From Streptomyces sp. A0642 (GTDB lineage: Bacteria; Actinomycetota; Actinomycetes; Streptomycetales; Streptomycetaceae), in the NCBI RefSeq assembly GCF_004795105.1, contig NZ_SSBL01000009.1, positions 176,771 through 240,770 of the forward strand: 64,000 bases of DNA, read 5' to 3'. Position 1 is the first letter of the stretch. Each line of letters opens with the position of its first letter. The position numbers and the translations under genes are program-made. Below are positions 7,288 to 15,696 of this stretch, piece after piece. The notes beneath the pieces are model-generated. The model worked only from the letters and a program-made list of their open reading frames with translations, was not told where the DNA came from and did no database searches.

Positions 7288-8716
7288 CGAGGTAGGCCTC
7301 CAGACCATGACGGCCGCCTTCGCGGCCGAAGCCCGACTCCTTGTAACCGCCGAACGGCGAGGTCGGGTCGAACTTGTTGAACGTGTTGGCCCAGACGACG
7401 CCCGCCCGGAGCCTGTTCGCCACCGCGAGGATGCGGGAGCCCTTCTCCGTCCAGATGCCGGCCGAGAGGCCGTACTGGCTGTTGTTCGCCTTGGCGACCG
7501 CCTCGTCCGGCGTACGGAAGGTCAGCACGGACAGGACCGGGCCGAAGATCTCGTCGCGGGCGACGGTGTGCGCCTGGGTGACGCCGGTGAACAGCGTCGG
7601 CGCGAACCAGTAGCCGGCGGAGGGGAGCTCGCACGGCGCCGACCAGCGGTCCGCGCCCTCGGCCTCGCCCGTCTCGACGAGCGCGGTGATCCGGGAGAGC
7701 TGTGCCTCGGAGTTGATCGCGCCGATGTCGGTGTTCTTGTCCAGCGGGTCGCCGAGGCGCAGCGTGGAGAGCCGGCGCTTGAGGGCGTCCAGCAGCTCCT
7801 CCTCGATCGACTCCTGGACGAGGAGCCGCGAGCCCGCGCAGCAGACCTGGCCCTGGTTGAAGAAGATGCCGGTGACGATGCCCTCGACGGCCTGGTCGAT
7901 CGGCGCGTCGTCGAAGACGATGTTGGCGCCCTTGCCGCCCAGCTCCAGCGTGGCCTTCTTGTCCGTGCCGGCGATCTGGCGGGCGATGGCCTTGCCGACC
8001 GCGGTCGATCCCGTGAAGGCGATCTTGTTGACGTCCGGGTGCTCGACGAGGGCCGAGCCCGCGTCCCCGTAGCCCGTCAGGATGTTGACGACGCCCTTGG
8101 GGAGACCGGCCTGCCGGCAGATGTCCGCGAAGAAGAGCGCGGAGAGCGGGGTCGTCTCGGCGGGCTTGAGCACGACCGTGTTGCCGGTGGCGAGCGCCGG
8201 GGCGATCTTCCACGCGAGCATCAGCAGGGGGAAGTTCCAGGGGATGATCTGCCCGGCGACGCCGAGCGGGCGCGGGTTCGCGCCGTAGCCGGCGTGGTCC
8301 AGCTTGTCGGCCCAGCCCGCGTAGTAGAAGAAGTGCGCGGCGACCAGCGGGAGGTCCGCGTCGCGGGTCTCCTTGATCGGCTTGCCGTTGTCCAGCGTCT
8401 CCAGGACGGCCAGCTCGCGCGAGCGCTCCTGGATGATCCGGGCGATCCGGAAGAGGTACTTGGCGCGCTCGGAGCCGGGCAGCGCCGACCACTTCTCGAA
8501 CGCCCGGCGGGCGGCCTTCACGGCCCGGTCCACGTCCGCGGAGCCCGCCCGCGCGACCTCGGAGAGCACCTCCTCGGACGACGGGCTGACCGTCTTGAAG
8601 ACCTTGCCGTCGGCGGCCTCGGTGAACTCGCCGTCGATGAACAGGCCGTACGAGGGGGCGATGTCGACGACGGAACGGGATTCCGGCGCCGGTGCGTACT
8701 CGAATGCAGATGCCAT
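7280..8716 (-). CDS. NAD(P)-dependent aldehyde dehydrogenase
   Basis: A 478-residue complete ALDH. It shows the coenzyme motif 'IIPWNFPLLMLAWKIAPALATGNTVVLKPAE', 'FTGSTAVGKAI', the general-base region 'LELGGKGANIV', the nucleophile region 'FFNQGQVCCAGSRL' and the C-terminal 'PFGGYKESGFGREGG'. It oxidises an aldehyde to its acid. It begins five bases after the deoC stop, so acetaldehyde released by deoxyribose-phosphate aldolase is the natural candidate substrate; this is inferred from context. The start at 8716 fits the length and operon spacing. Confidence 0.93.
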   Translation of the reverse strand: MASAFEYAPAPESRSVVDIAPSYGLFIDGEFTEAADGKVFKTVSPSSEEVLSEVARAGSADVDRAVKAARRAFEKWSALPGSERAKYLFRIARIIQERSRELAVLETLDNGKPIKETRDADLPLVAAHFFYYAGWADKLDHAGYGANPRPLGVAGQIIPWNFPLLMLAWKIAPALATGNTVVLKPAETTPLSALFFADICRQAGLPKGVVNILTGYGDAGSALVEHPDVNKIAFTGSTAVGKAIARQIAGTDKKATLELGGKGANIVFDDAPIDQAVEGIVTGIFFNQGQVCCAGSRLLVQESIEEELLDALKRRLSTLRLGDPLDKNTDIGAINSEAQLSRITALVETGEAEGADRWSAPCELPSAGYWFAPTLFTGVTQAHTVARDEIFGPVLSVLTFRTPDEAVAKANNSQYGLSAGIWTEKGSRILAVANRLRAGVVWANTFNKFDPTSPFGGYKESGFGREGGRHGLEAYLDV

Positions 8717-8721
8717 GGGAA

Positions 8722-9669
8722 TCAGTCCACCGTCACGTAATCGGGGCCGGAGTAACGGCCGGTGCTGAGCTTCTGGCGCTGCATCAGCAGGTCGTTCAGC
8801 AGGCTGGAAGCGCCGAAGCGGAACCAGTGGTTGTCCAGCCAGTCCTCGCCCGCCGTCTCGTTCACCAGCACCAGGAACTTGATGGCGTCCTTGGTGGTGC
8901 GGATGCCGCCGGCCGGCTTCACGCCGATCTGGACGCCGGTCTGCGCACGGAAGTCGCGCACCGCCTCCAGCATCAGCAGGGTGTTCGCGGGGGTGGCGTT
9001 GACCCCGACCTTGCCGGTCGACGTCTTGATGAAGTCCGCGCCCGCCAGCATCCCGAGCCAGGAGGCCCGCCGGATGTTGTCGTACGTGGACAGCTCGCCG
9101 GTCTCGAAGATCACCTTCAGCCGTGCCCGGCCGCACTCGGCCTTCACGGCGAGGATCTCCTCGTACACCTTCAGGTAGCGGCCGGAGAGGAAGGCCCCCC
9201 GGTCGATCACCATGTCGATCTCGTCGGCGCCCGCGGCCACGGCGTCACGGACGTCCGCGAGCTTCACGTCGAGCGCGGCGCGCCCGGCGGGGAAGGCGGT
9301 CGCCACCGACGCCACCTTCACGCCGGAACCGGCCAGGGCGGCGACGGCGGTCGCCGCCATGTCGGGGTAGACGCAGACCGCCGCGGTGCGCGGGGACGTG
9401 CGGTCGGTGGGATCGGGGTTGACGGCCTTGGCGGCGAGAGCCCGGACCTTGCCCGGGGTGTCCGCGCCTTCCAGCGTCGTCAGGTCGATCATCGAAATGG
9501 CCAGGTCGATGGCGTACGCCTTGGCCGTCGTCTTGACCGAACGGGTTCCGAGCGAGGCGGCGCGCGCTTCCAGGCCGACGGCGTCGACGCCGGGCAGCCC
9601 GTGCAGGAAGCGGCGCAGCGCACTGTCGGACGCCGTCGCGTCGGCGAATGCGGGGGCAGTGGTGGGCAT
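8722..9669 (-). CDS. deoC: Deoxyribose-phosphate aldolase DeoC
   Basis: A 315-residue class I aldolase that cleaves 2-deoxyribose-5-phosphate to acetaldehyde and glyceraldehyde-3-phosphate. Visible motifs include 'AVCVYPDM', 'VASVATAFPAG', 'EIDMVIDRGA', 'LKVIFETGEL', 'ADFIKTSTGK' (Schiff-base lysine) and 'VGVKPAGGIRTT' (second lysine). It is longer at the N-terminus than E. coli DeoC, as in many actinobacteria. The ATG at 9669 has a GGTGA site; a GTG at 9678 is also open. It is first gene of an operon with two ALDH-family genes, and a perfect palindrome lies 19 bp upstream of the start. Confidence 0.95.
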   Translation of the reverse strand: MPTTAPAFADATASDSALRRFLHGLPGVDAVGLEARAASLGTRSVKTTAKAYAIDLAISMIDLTTLEGADTPGKVRALAAKAVNPDPTDRTSPRTAAVCVYPDMAATAVAALAGSGVKVASVATAFPAGRAALDVKLADVRDAVAAGADEIDMVIDRGAFLSGRYLKVYEEILAVKAECGRARLKVIFETGELSTYDNIRRASWLGMLAGADFIKTSTGKVGVNATPANTLLMLEAVRDFRAQTGVQIGVKPAGGIRTTKDAIKFLVLVNETAGEDWLDNHWFRFGASSLLNDLLMQRQKLSTGRYSGPDYVTVD

Positions 9670-9688
9670 GGTCACCACATGAGCATAT

Positions 9689-9700
9689 CTACGCGCGTAG
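9689..9700. promoter_or_regulatory. Palindromic operator upstream of deoC
   Basis: CTACGCGCGTAG is a perfect 12-bp dyad 19 bp before the deoC start. The identical 12-mer lies 25 bp before the purine nucleoside phosphorylase start (14877-14888). This shared position strongly suggests one repressor controlling both units; which protein binds is not visible. Confidence 0.75.
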
Positions 9701-9895
9701 CGGCCTGTACAGGGGGCCGTGGCCTTCGCGCATCACGCGGTGCCCCGGCGGACGGCGCGGCGGCGGGCGCCCGCACGTCCGGGCCCGCCCTGCCCTTCGG
9801 CGCGCGCACGTCCGTGACCTGCCCCGTCGTGCTCCGTACGCGTGTCCGGGCGGCCGCCCCCGCGTTCGCCGCGGACGTCAGGCAGAATCGGGCCC

Positions 9896-10534
9896 ATGAC
9901 GAGCCCCACACCGCCCTCCGAGCCCACCTACGCCGACCGGACGTTCCGGTCGCCCGCCGGGCTGGTCGGGGGTGTCCTCCTGATCCTGCTCCTCGGCTGG
10001 ATCGGCGGGGACGCGGCCGTCCGGGGCGAGGGCCGGGTGCCGTGGCTGGCGCTGGCAGGACTGCTGGCCGTGGTGCCGCTGGTGGTCGCCTTCACGCTGC
10101 GGCCGGCGGTGTTCGCCAACGACCGGCGCGTCCGGATCCGTAATCCGTTCCGGACGATCACGCTGCCGTGGTCCGACGTCGCGGACGTCCGGGCCGGGTA
10201 CTCGAGCGAGATCTTCACGCAGGACGGCGGGAAGTACCAGCTCTGGGCGGTCCCCGTCTCGCTGCGGCAGCGCAAGAAGGCTGCCCGTCACCAGTCCCGG
10301 CAGTCGATCGACGACCCGTACGGCAGGACGTCCGTCACCGCCGACGTGCGTGACACACAGGCGCGGTCGGCGGCCGCCGACCAGTCGGTGCGCGACCTCA
10401 GGGAACTGGCCGAACGCGCACGCGAGAAGCCCGCTGCCGAAAGCCCCGCCAAGGCGGTCCGCTGGGCCTACGAGGTGATCGTGCCGGCCGTGGTGGGGGC
10501 GGTGCTGCTGGTGGTGCTGGGCGCCATCGGCTGA
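9896..10534 (+). CDS. PH domain-containing membrane protein
   Basis: A 212-residue membrane protein. Two N-terminal hydrophobic segments (about 20-38 and 49-66) precede a bacterial PH-like domain (about 70-130: 'RPAVFANDRRVRIRNPFRTITLPWSDVADVRAGYSSEI'). A charged linker (about 130-185) and a C-terminal membrane helix (about 190-210) follow. The family is common in actinobacteria and its function is not established. The ATG at 9896 is chosen because the conserved reading starts there. It is divergent from deoC. Confidence 0.8.
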   Translation: MTSPTPPSEPTYADRTFRSPAGLVGGVLLILLLGWIGGDAAVRGEGRVPWLALAGLLAVVPLVVAFTLRPAVFANDRRVRIRNPFRTITLPWSDVADVRAGYSSEIFTQDGGKYQLWAVPVSLRQRKKAARHQSRQSIDDPYGRTSVTADVRDTQARSAAADQSVRDLRELAERAREKPAAESPAKAVRWAYEVIVPAVVGAVLLVVLGAIG

Positions 10535-10572
10535 GGGCCCGCCGACCGGTTCCGGGAACGCCCGGGCCGCCT

Positions 10573-11520
10573 TCAGGCCGCGCGTTCCCCGGTGCCGCCC
10601 CCCGGCGCGCCGTCCGCCCCGGCGGCGCGACCGCCGGCCGCCGCATGCCCCGCTCCGGCGAGAAACGGTTCCAGCAGGCCGAGCAGCGCCTTCGGACGGT
10701 GCAGCGGGATGATGTGGCCGCAGTCCTCCAGGAGGTGGCCGACGAGGTCGTCGGCCACCGGCCGGAGCTGCCTTTCGAGCGCCCTGCCCACCGGATGGGA
10801 GCCGATCGTCATGACCGGGACGGTCAGCCGGCCCGCGCGGACGGCTTCCCGGATCTGCTCCGCGCTCGTCGGCAGTTCCCGGTAGTAGGAGAAGGCGCAC
10901 CGCAGTGCCTCGCCTCCGGTGCAGGCGCGGACGAAGGCGTCCCGGACGGCGGGAGCCACGCCCTCGCCGAGCGTCCCCTCGGTGAGGAACCAGTCGACGT
11001 ACCGGGCTTCGTGCCCGGTGAGCACGGACTCCGCGAGTCCGGGCACACGGTGGAAACCGAACCACCAGGGCGCCCCGTGGGCGAGGAATTCCTCCGCGCC
11101 CGGCAGTCCGCCCATGAGCGATTCCATCAGGACGAGCCGCCCGACCCGGCCGGGGTGGCGCATGGCGAGCAGGAACGCCGGCGGTGCGCCCGCGTCGATG
11201 CCGATCACGGACGCGGAACTCTCCCCGAGAGCGTCGAGAAGGGCCCCGGCGTCGGCCGCGAGCGTACCGGCGTCGTAACCGCCCTGTGCCCGGCTGCTCA
11301 GCCCGAACCCCCGCAGGTCGGGTGCGATGACGCGGTGGCGGTCGGCCAGCTCGTCCATGACGTGGGTCCACAGCTGCCAGGTGTGGGGAAAGCCGTGCAG
11401 CAGCAGGACGGCGGGGCCTTCGCCGGCGACCGCCACGTTCAGCTCGACGCCGTTGGCCCCGATCCGGCGGAGCTCGACGGGGTGTCGAGGGTGGAGTGAC
11501 GGGGGCGTTGACACGGGCAT
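10573..11520 (-). CDS. Alpha/beta hydrolase, epoxide hydrolase-like
   Basis: A 315-residue alpha/beta hydrolase. The oxyanion region is 'LLHGFPHTWQLW' and the nucleophile elbow 'VIGIDAGAP' carries Asp where esterases have Ser. The closing histidine lies in 'EDCGHIIPLHRP'. An Asp nucleophile points to epoxide hydrolases or haloalkane dehalogenases; the substrate is unknown. The C-terminal ~30 residues are a Gly/Ala-rich tail. The ATG at 11520 has a GGAAGGA site. It is divergent from an HxlR regulator, which probably controls it. Confidence 0.85.
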   Translation of the reverse strand: MPVSTPPSLHPRHPVELRRIGANGVELNVAVAGEGPAVLLLHGFPHTWQLWTHVMDELADRHRVIAPDLRGFGLSSRAQGGYDAGTLAADAGALLDALGESSASVIGIDAGAPPAFLLAMRHPGRVGRLVLMESLMGGLPGAEEFLAHGAPWWFGFHRVPGLAESVLTGHEARYVDWFLTEGTLGEGVAPAVRDAFVRACTGGEALRCAFSYYRELPTSAEQIREAVRAGRLTVPVMTIGSHPVGRALERQLRPVADDLVGHLLEDCGHIIPLHRPKALLGLLEPFLAGAGHAAAGGRAAGADGAPGGGTGERAA

Positions 11521-11536
11521 GGGGTCCTTCCGGGCG

Positions 11537-11569
11537 GTTACCAATGGTGACAACACAACGGTAGGTAAC
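11537..11569. promoter_or_regulatory. Inverted repeat between hydrolase and HxlR genes
   Basis: GTTACC (11537-11542) and GGTAAC (11564-11569) form a perfect dyad with a 21-bp spacer, in the only intergenic space shared by the hydrolase and regulator genes. This is a likely operator for the HxlR protein; binding is inferred. Confidence 0.55.
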
Positions 11570-11619
11570 TAGCCTGGGGGCGCCAAGACCGCACTTCTGC
11601 CTCAGGTGGTGAGCTCCAG

Positions 11620-12030
11620 GTGACCTCTTCGGCACCACCCTCCCGCGACGGACGGCGGGGGGACCTCTTCGATCCGCAGTGCCCGACCCGCCGTCTGCTG
11701 GACCGCATCGGCACGAAGTGGATGTCGATGGCCGTCAAGGTGCTGGCCGAGGCGGCCCCCGGGGAGGTCCGCTTCGGTGAGCTTCAGCGCGCGATGACGG
11801 GCGTCTCGCAGAAGATGCTGTCGGTCACCCTCCGCGGGCTGACCCACGACGGCCTGGTCGGCCGCCGGGTGGAACCGTCGGTGCCGCCCCGCGTGTACTA
11901 CCGGCTCACCCCGCTCGGCCTGACCCTGGTGGAACCGCTGGCCGCGCTGCGCGCGTGGGCCGAGGAGCACATGGCCGAGGTCGACCTCGCGAACCTGCGC
12001 GCCGAGCAGGAGGCGGCGGCCGACTCCTGA
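11620..12030 (+). CDS. HxlR-family transcriptional regulator
   Basis: A 136-residue winged-helix regulator with the HxlR signature: 'CPTRRLLDRIGTKWMSMAVKVLAE' near the N-terminus, 'RFGELQRAMTGVSQKMLSVTLRGLTHDGLVGR' as recognition region, and 'YYRLTPLGLTLVEPLAAL'. One cysteine lies in the N-terminal segment, where HxlR/YodB-type proteins often sense electrophiles or oxidants. The GTG at 11620 is chosen. The divergent hydrolase is the obvious target. Confidence 0.88.
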   Translation: MTSSAPPSRDGRRGDLFDPQCPTRRLLDRIGTKWMSMAVKVLAEAAPGEVRFGELQRAMTGVSQKMLSVTLRGLTHDGLVGRRVEPSVPPRVYYRLTPLGLTLVEPLAALRAWAEEHMAEVDLANLRAEQEAAADS

Positions 12031-12060
12031 CCCGCGGGAACGGGCGACGGCGGGCGGGAC

Positions 12061-12096
12061 CGCCGGCTCACGGCCCGAGAGGCACGTGAGCCGGCG
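12061..12096. terminator. Convergent-gene hairpin
   Basis: CGCCGGCTCACG (12061-12072) pairs perfectly with CGTGAGCCGGCG (12085-12096) across a 12-nt loop, between the convergent ends of the HxlR and phosphosugar mutase genes. Confidence 0.8.
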
Positions 12097-12114
12097 TCGT
12101 CCCGGTGCGCCGGG

Positions 12115-13758
12115 TCAGATCCCGGCGGCGGCGGCCAGATCGCGCTTGATGCCGGCCAGCAGCTCCGCGCCCCTCGCGCGGGCCGCGGGCAGCTCGTCGG
12201 CCGAGCCGACCGGCACCACGACCTCCAGATAGCACTTGAGCTTCGGCTCGGTGCCGCTCGGGCGGACGATCACCCGGGCGCCCTCCAGGTGATAGCGCAG
12301 CCCGTCCGTGGGCGGCAGCAGCCCGGTGCCGTTCGACAGGTCCTCGGCCGAGGTGACGGCCAGGCCCGCGAGCGCGGTCGGCGGCTGCTCGCGCAGGCGG
12401 CGCATGGCGTCCGCGATGACCGACAGGTCCTCGACCCGGACCGACAGCTGGTCGGTGGCGTGCAGCCCGTGGTCGACCGCGAGGTCGTCCAGCAGGTCGA
12501 GCAGGGTGCGGCCCCGCTCCTTGAGTACGGAGGCGAGTTCGGCGACCAGCAGCGCGGCCGTGATGCCGTCCTTGTCGCGGACCCCGTCCGGGTCGACGCA
12601 GTAGCCGAGCGCCTCCTCGTAGCCGTACCGCAGTCCGTCCACGCGGGCGATCCACTTGAAGCCGGTCAGCGTCTCCTCGTAGCCGAGGCCCGCCTTCTCC
12701 GCGATCCGGCCGAGGAGGGACGAGGACACGATGGACTCGGCGAAGACGCCGGTGACACCGCGGCCGACGAGGTGGGCGGCGAGCAGCGCGCCGACCTCGT
12801 CGCCGCGCAGCATCCGCCAGCCGCCGTCCGCCGCCGGGTCCGGGACGGCGACGGCACAGCGGTCCGCGTCCGGGTCGTTGGCGATGACGATGTCCGGGTC
12901 CGCGCGCCGGGCCGTGGCGAACGCGAGGTCCATCGCGCCGGGCTCCTCCGGATTGGGGAAGGCCACGGTGGGGAACGCGGGGTCGGGCTCGGCCTGCTCG
13001 GCGACGAGGACCGGGGCGGGGAAGCCGGCACGGTCGAACGCGGCGGTGAGCACGGAGGCGCCGACGCCGTGCATCGCCGTGTACACGACGCGGGCGGTAC
13101 GCGGCGAGTCCGCCCCCAGCACCGCGTCGGTGCGCGCCAGGTAGGCGTCCAGGACCTCGTCGCCGAGGGTCTCCCAGCCGTCGTCGGGGCGGGGCACGGT
13201 GTCCAGCGGGCCGACCGCGGCGATCGCCGCGGCGATCTCGCCGTCGGCCGGCGGCACGATCTGCGAGCCGTCGCCCAGGTAGACCTTGTAGCCGTTGTCG
13301 CGCGGCGGGTTGTGGCTGGCGGTGACCTCGACGCCGGCCACGGCCCCCAGGTGCCTTATGGCGTACGCGAGCACGGGGGTGGGGAGCGGGCGGGGGAGCA
13401 CCGCTGCCCGCAGACCGGCGCCGGTCATGACGGCGGCCGTGTCGCGGGCGAAGTCGGTGGACTTGTAGCGGGCGTCGTAGCCGATGACGACGAGGCCGCC
13501 TTCCTGGCCCTGGTCCTTCAGGTACGCGGCGAGGCCGGCGGCGGCGCGGATGACGACGGCGCGGTTCATCCGCATGGGCCCGGCGCCGATCTCACCGCGG
13601 AGGCCGGCGGTGCCGAACTGGAGCGTGCCGGCGAAACGGGCGGTGAGCTCGTCGAGGTCCTCGGCGGCGATGAGCGCGGCGAGCTCGTCGCGGGTCTCGG
13701 GGTCGGGGTCCTCGGCGAGCCAGGTCCTGGCCCGGGCGAGGAGGTCCTGGGTCGTCAC
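12115..13758 (-). CDS. Phospho-sugar mutase
   Basis: A 547-residue alpha-D-phosphohexomutase-family enzyme with four domains. Visible motifs: 'LQFGTAGLRGEIGAGPMRMN', the active serine in 'VTASHNPPRDNGYKVY', metal-binding 'NDPDADRCAVAV', the sugar-specificity loop 'GYEEALGYCVDPD' and phosphate-binding 'VIVRPSGTEPKLKCYLE'. It interconverts 1- and 5/6-phosphorylated sugars. Next to a purine nucleoside phosphorylase, a phosphopentomutase role on ribose- or deoxyribose-1-phosphate is plausible, as in the mycobacterial pmmB/deoD neighbourhood, but the sequence does not settle it. The GTG at 13758 has a GGAAAGG site. Confidence 0.9.
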   Translation of the reverse strand: MTTQDLLARARTWLAEDPDPETRDELAALIAAEDLDELTARFAGTLQFGTAGLRGEIGAGPMRMNRAVVIRAAAGLAAYLKDQGQEGGLVVIGYDARYKSTDFARDTAAVMTGAGLRAAVLPRPLPTPVLAYAIRHLGAVAGVEVTASHNPPRDNGYKVYLGDGSQIVPPADGEIAAAIAAVGPLDTVPRPDDGWETLGDEVLDAYLARTDAVLGADSPRTARVVYTAMHGVGASVLTAAFDRAGFPAPVLVAEQAEPDPAFPTVAFPNPEEPGAMDLAFATARRADPDIVIANDPDADRCAVAVPDPAADGGWRMLRGDEVGALLAAHLVGRGVTGVFAESIVSSSLLGRIAEKAGLGYEETLTGFKWIARVDGLRYGYEEALGYCVDPDGVRDKDGITAALLVAELASVLKERGRTLLDLLDDLAVDHGLHATDQLSVRVEDLSVIADAMRRLREQPPTALAGLAVTSAEDLSNGTGLLPPTDGLRYHLEGARVIVRPSGTEPKLKCYLEVVVPVGSADELPAARARGAELLAGIKRDLAAAAGI

Positions 13759-13839
13759 GGTGTCGGCCTTTCCGGTGCGGGGGCGGGACGGGGTGGTGCG
13801 TGGTGCGGGTGGGGGCGGTGCGGGGATCGGGCCTGCGAC

Positions 13840-13990
13840 GCTTCTGTTTCCCCTGCCCGCCCCTTCCCGAACCCGGGGCCCCGCGAGGCGCCCGCGCCTC
13901 GCACGCCGGCGGGGCCGGGGCCGCGCCTCGACGGCGAGGAGGCGCGGTCAGGCCTCTGGGGCCCCGGACGGAGTCCGGGGGAGACCGCGG
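13840..13990. repeat. Dispersed-type intergenic repeat with hairpins
   Basis: This non-coding stretch holds several strong dyads: GAGGCGC/GCGCCTC (13885-13900), GCGCCTC/GAGGCGC (13923-13945), and CCCCGGAC/GTCCGGGG (13962-13980). Its composition resembles short iterated elements seen between Streptomyces genes, recalled but not searched. A related CCCGGAC/GTCCGGG hairpin lies at 22388-22406. It may also end transcription of the nucleoside phosphorylase gene. Confidence 0.6.
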
Positions 13991-14026
13991 AGCGGGGGCG
14001 GCGTCCCGGGAACGGGCGCCGCGCGG

Positions 14027-14851
14027 TCAGATCCGGTCCAGGACCCTCGCCAGGAGCGAGCCCATCCGGGCCGCCGAGTCGCGGCCCGCCTGCAGGACCT
14101 CTTCGTGGTTCAGGGGCTCGCCGCTCAGGCCCGCAGCCAGGTTCGTCACCAGGGAGATGCCCAGCACCTCCGCACCCGCCTCGCGGGCCGCGATGGCCTC
14201 CAGCACGGTGGACATCCCGACGAGGTCGCCGCCCATGACGCGGACCATGTTGATCTCGGCCGGGGTCTCGTAGTGCGGGCCGGGGAACTGCACGTACACG
14301 CCCTCTTCGAGGGTCTCGTCGACCTCCTTGCACAGCGCCCGCAGCCGCGGGGAGTACAGGTCGGTCAGGTCGACGAAGTTGGCGCCGATGATCGGCGACG
14401 CCGCCGTGAGATTGATGTGGTCGCTGATCAGGACCGGCTGTCCGGGGCGCATGCCCTCGCGCAGACCGCCGCAGCCGTTCGTCAGCACGACGGTCTTGCA
14501 GCCCGCGGCGACCGCGGTGCGCACCCCGTGCGACACGGCGGCCACGCCGCGGCCCTCGTAGAAGTGCGTACGGCCCAGGAAGACCAGGACGCGCTTGCCG
14601 CCGATGCGGTACGAGCGGACCTTGCCGCCGTGGCCCTCGACGGCGGGGGCGGGGAAACCGGGGAGGTCCGTCACCGGGAACTCGGCCTCCGGAGTGCCCA
14701 GCGCATCGCCGGCGGGCGCCCAGCCGGAGCCCATCACGAGGGCGACGTCGTGGGTCTCGGCACCGGTCAGCTCGCGCAGGCGGGCGGCGGCGTCGGCGGC
14801 GGCGACGTGCGGGTCGCCCTGGATGTGGTCCGGAATAACTGATGCGTTCAC
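14027..14851 (-). CDS. Purine nucleoside phosphorylase
   Basis: A 274-residue trimeric-type (NP-II) purine nucleoside phosphorylase. It splits (deoxy)inosine or guanosine with phosphate to base and (deoxy)ribose-1-phosphate. Motifs: 'VALVMGSGWAP' (phosphate), 'GRTHFYEG', 'VVLTNGCGGL', 'ISDHINLTAASPIIG', 'GVYVQFPGPHYETPAEI', 'GGDLVGMSTVLEAIAAREAG' and 'SLVTNLAAGLS'. The GTG at 14851 gives the expected start 'MNASVIPDHI'. A CTACGCGCGTAG palindrome lies 25 bp upstream, the same as at deoC. Confidence 0.93.
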   Translation of the reverse strand: MNASVIPDHIQGDPHVAAADAAARLRELTGAETHDVALVMGSGWAPAGDALGTPEAEFPVTDLPGFPAPAVEGHGGKVRSYRIGGKRVLVFLGRTHFYEGRGVAAVSHGVRTAVAAGCKTVVLTNGCGGLREGMRPGQPVLISDHINLTAASPIIGANFVDLTDLYSPRLRALCKEVDETLEEGVYVQFPGPHYETPAEINMVRVMGGDLVGMSTVLEAIAAREAGAEVLGISLVTNLAAGLSGEPLNHEEVLQAGRDSAARMGSLLARVLDRI

Positions 14852-14876
14852 GCCGATGAGCGTAACCGCAGAATCC

Positions 14877-14888
14877 CTACGCGCGTAG
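14877..14888. promoter_or_regulatory. Palindromic operator upstream of nucleoside phosphorylase
   Basis: A second exact copy of CTACGCGCGTAG, 25 bp before the GTG start of the purine nucleoside phosphorylase. It shares with the deoC copy its sequence, its promoter-proximal position and the theme of deoxynucleoside catabolism. Confidence 0.75.
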
Positions 14889-15006
14889 ATGCTCCTGTAC
14901 AGAGTCTTGGCGCGTCCGTTCGTGCGTTCGTACGGCAATCCCGTGATGATCTTGGGAAAGCGCAGTTCAGAGGGGGCCCGAGGGGGTCGGAAGGGGCCTG
15001 CGGCGC

Positions 15007-15444
15007 TCAGCAGGGGCGCTTGCGGAGTTCCATCACATAATCGTGTGGCGCACCCGCGGAATCGGCCGCGTCGGCCACCTCGCCCAGGTACCGGGCCGAC
15101 GGCAGCCCGCCCTCGTACCCGTTCAGCACGTACATCCAGGCCGGCTCCTCGCCGTCCAGCGTGTGCACCCGGACCCGCATGCGGCGGTAGATGTCCAGGC
15201 CGACGCCCTCCCAGCGGTCCATGGAGTCCTCGTCCATCGGCGCCAGGTCGTACAGCGCCACGAAGACCTGGGAGCGGGGCGCCTCGACCACGGTGGCCAG
15301 CGCGCCCTCCCAGCCCATCTGCTCGCCGCCGAACGTCAGCCGCCAGCCGTTCAGCCAGCCGGTGCCGCGCAGCGGGGAGTGCGGTGCGCGGCGCGTCATC
15401 AGCCGCGCGTCGAGGTTGCCGGCGTACGCGGCGTAGAGCGACAT
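15007..15444 (-). CDS. Gamma-glutamylcyclotransferase-family protein
   Basis: A 145-residue protein of the gamma-glutamylcyclotransferase/AIG2-like fold. It opens with 'MSLYAAYAGNLDARLM', matching the substrate-loop strand (Y-x-x-GN), then 'LNGWRLTFGG', 'VFVALYDLAPMDEDSMDRWEGV' and 'RVRVHTLDGEEPAWMYVLNGY'. Enzymes of this fold release 5-oxoproline from gamma-glutamyl compounds, but the actual substrate in Streptomyces is not established. The ATG at 15444 begins the conserved fold. It is divergent from the lpdA-like gene. Confidence 0.78.
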   Translation of the reverse strand: MSLYAAYAGNLDARLMTRRAPHSPLRGTGWLNGWRLTFGGEQMGWEGALATVVEAPRSQVFVALYDLAPMDEDSMDRWEGVGLDIYRRMRVRVHTLDGEEPAWMYVLNGYEGGLPSARYLGEVADAADSAGAPHDYVMELRKRPC

Positions 15445-15696
15445 GGGATCGAGGGTACGGGAGGTGGCGGCGGGAGCGTCGATTCCTGAGAGGAACAACC
15501 CCGCCGGGCGGCCCGGATCCGTGCCCGGCCGCCCGTGTGCGGGGCGTCCCGGCGCACGTATGGAGGGCCCCGGGGCGAAGCACCTTGGCGCGTGCGGGAC
15601 AATGAAGTACGTACTGCATTCCCCCGGGGCGGCTCCCCGGACCCCCGGCCGGGGCAGCAGACGGCCGCGGGACGAGAAACGCGAGGCGGACTTTTC

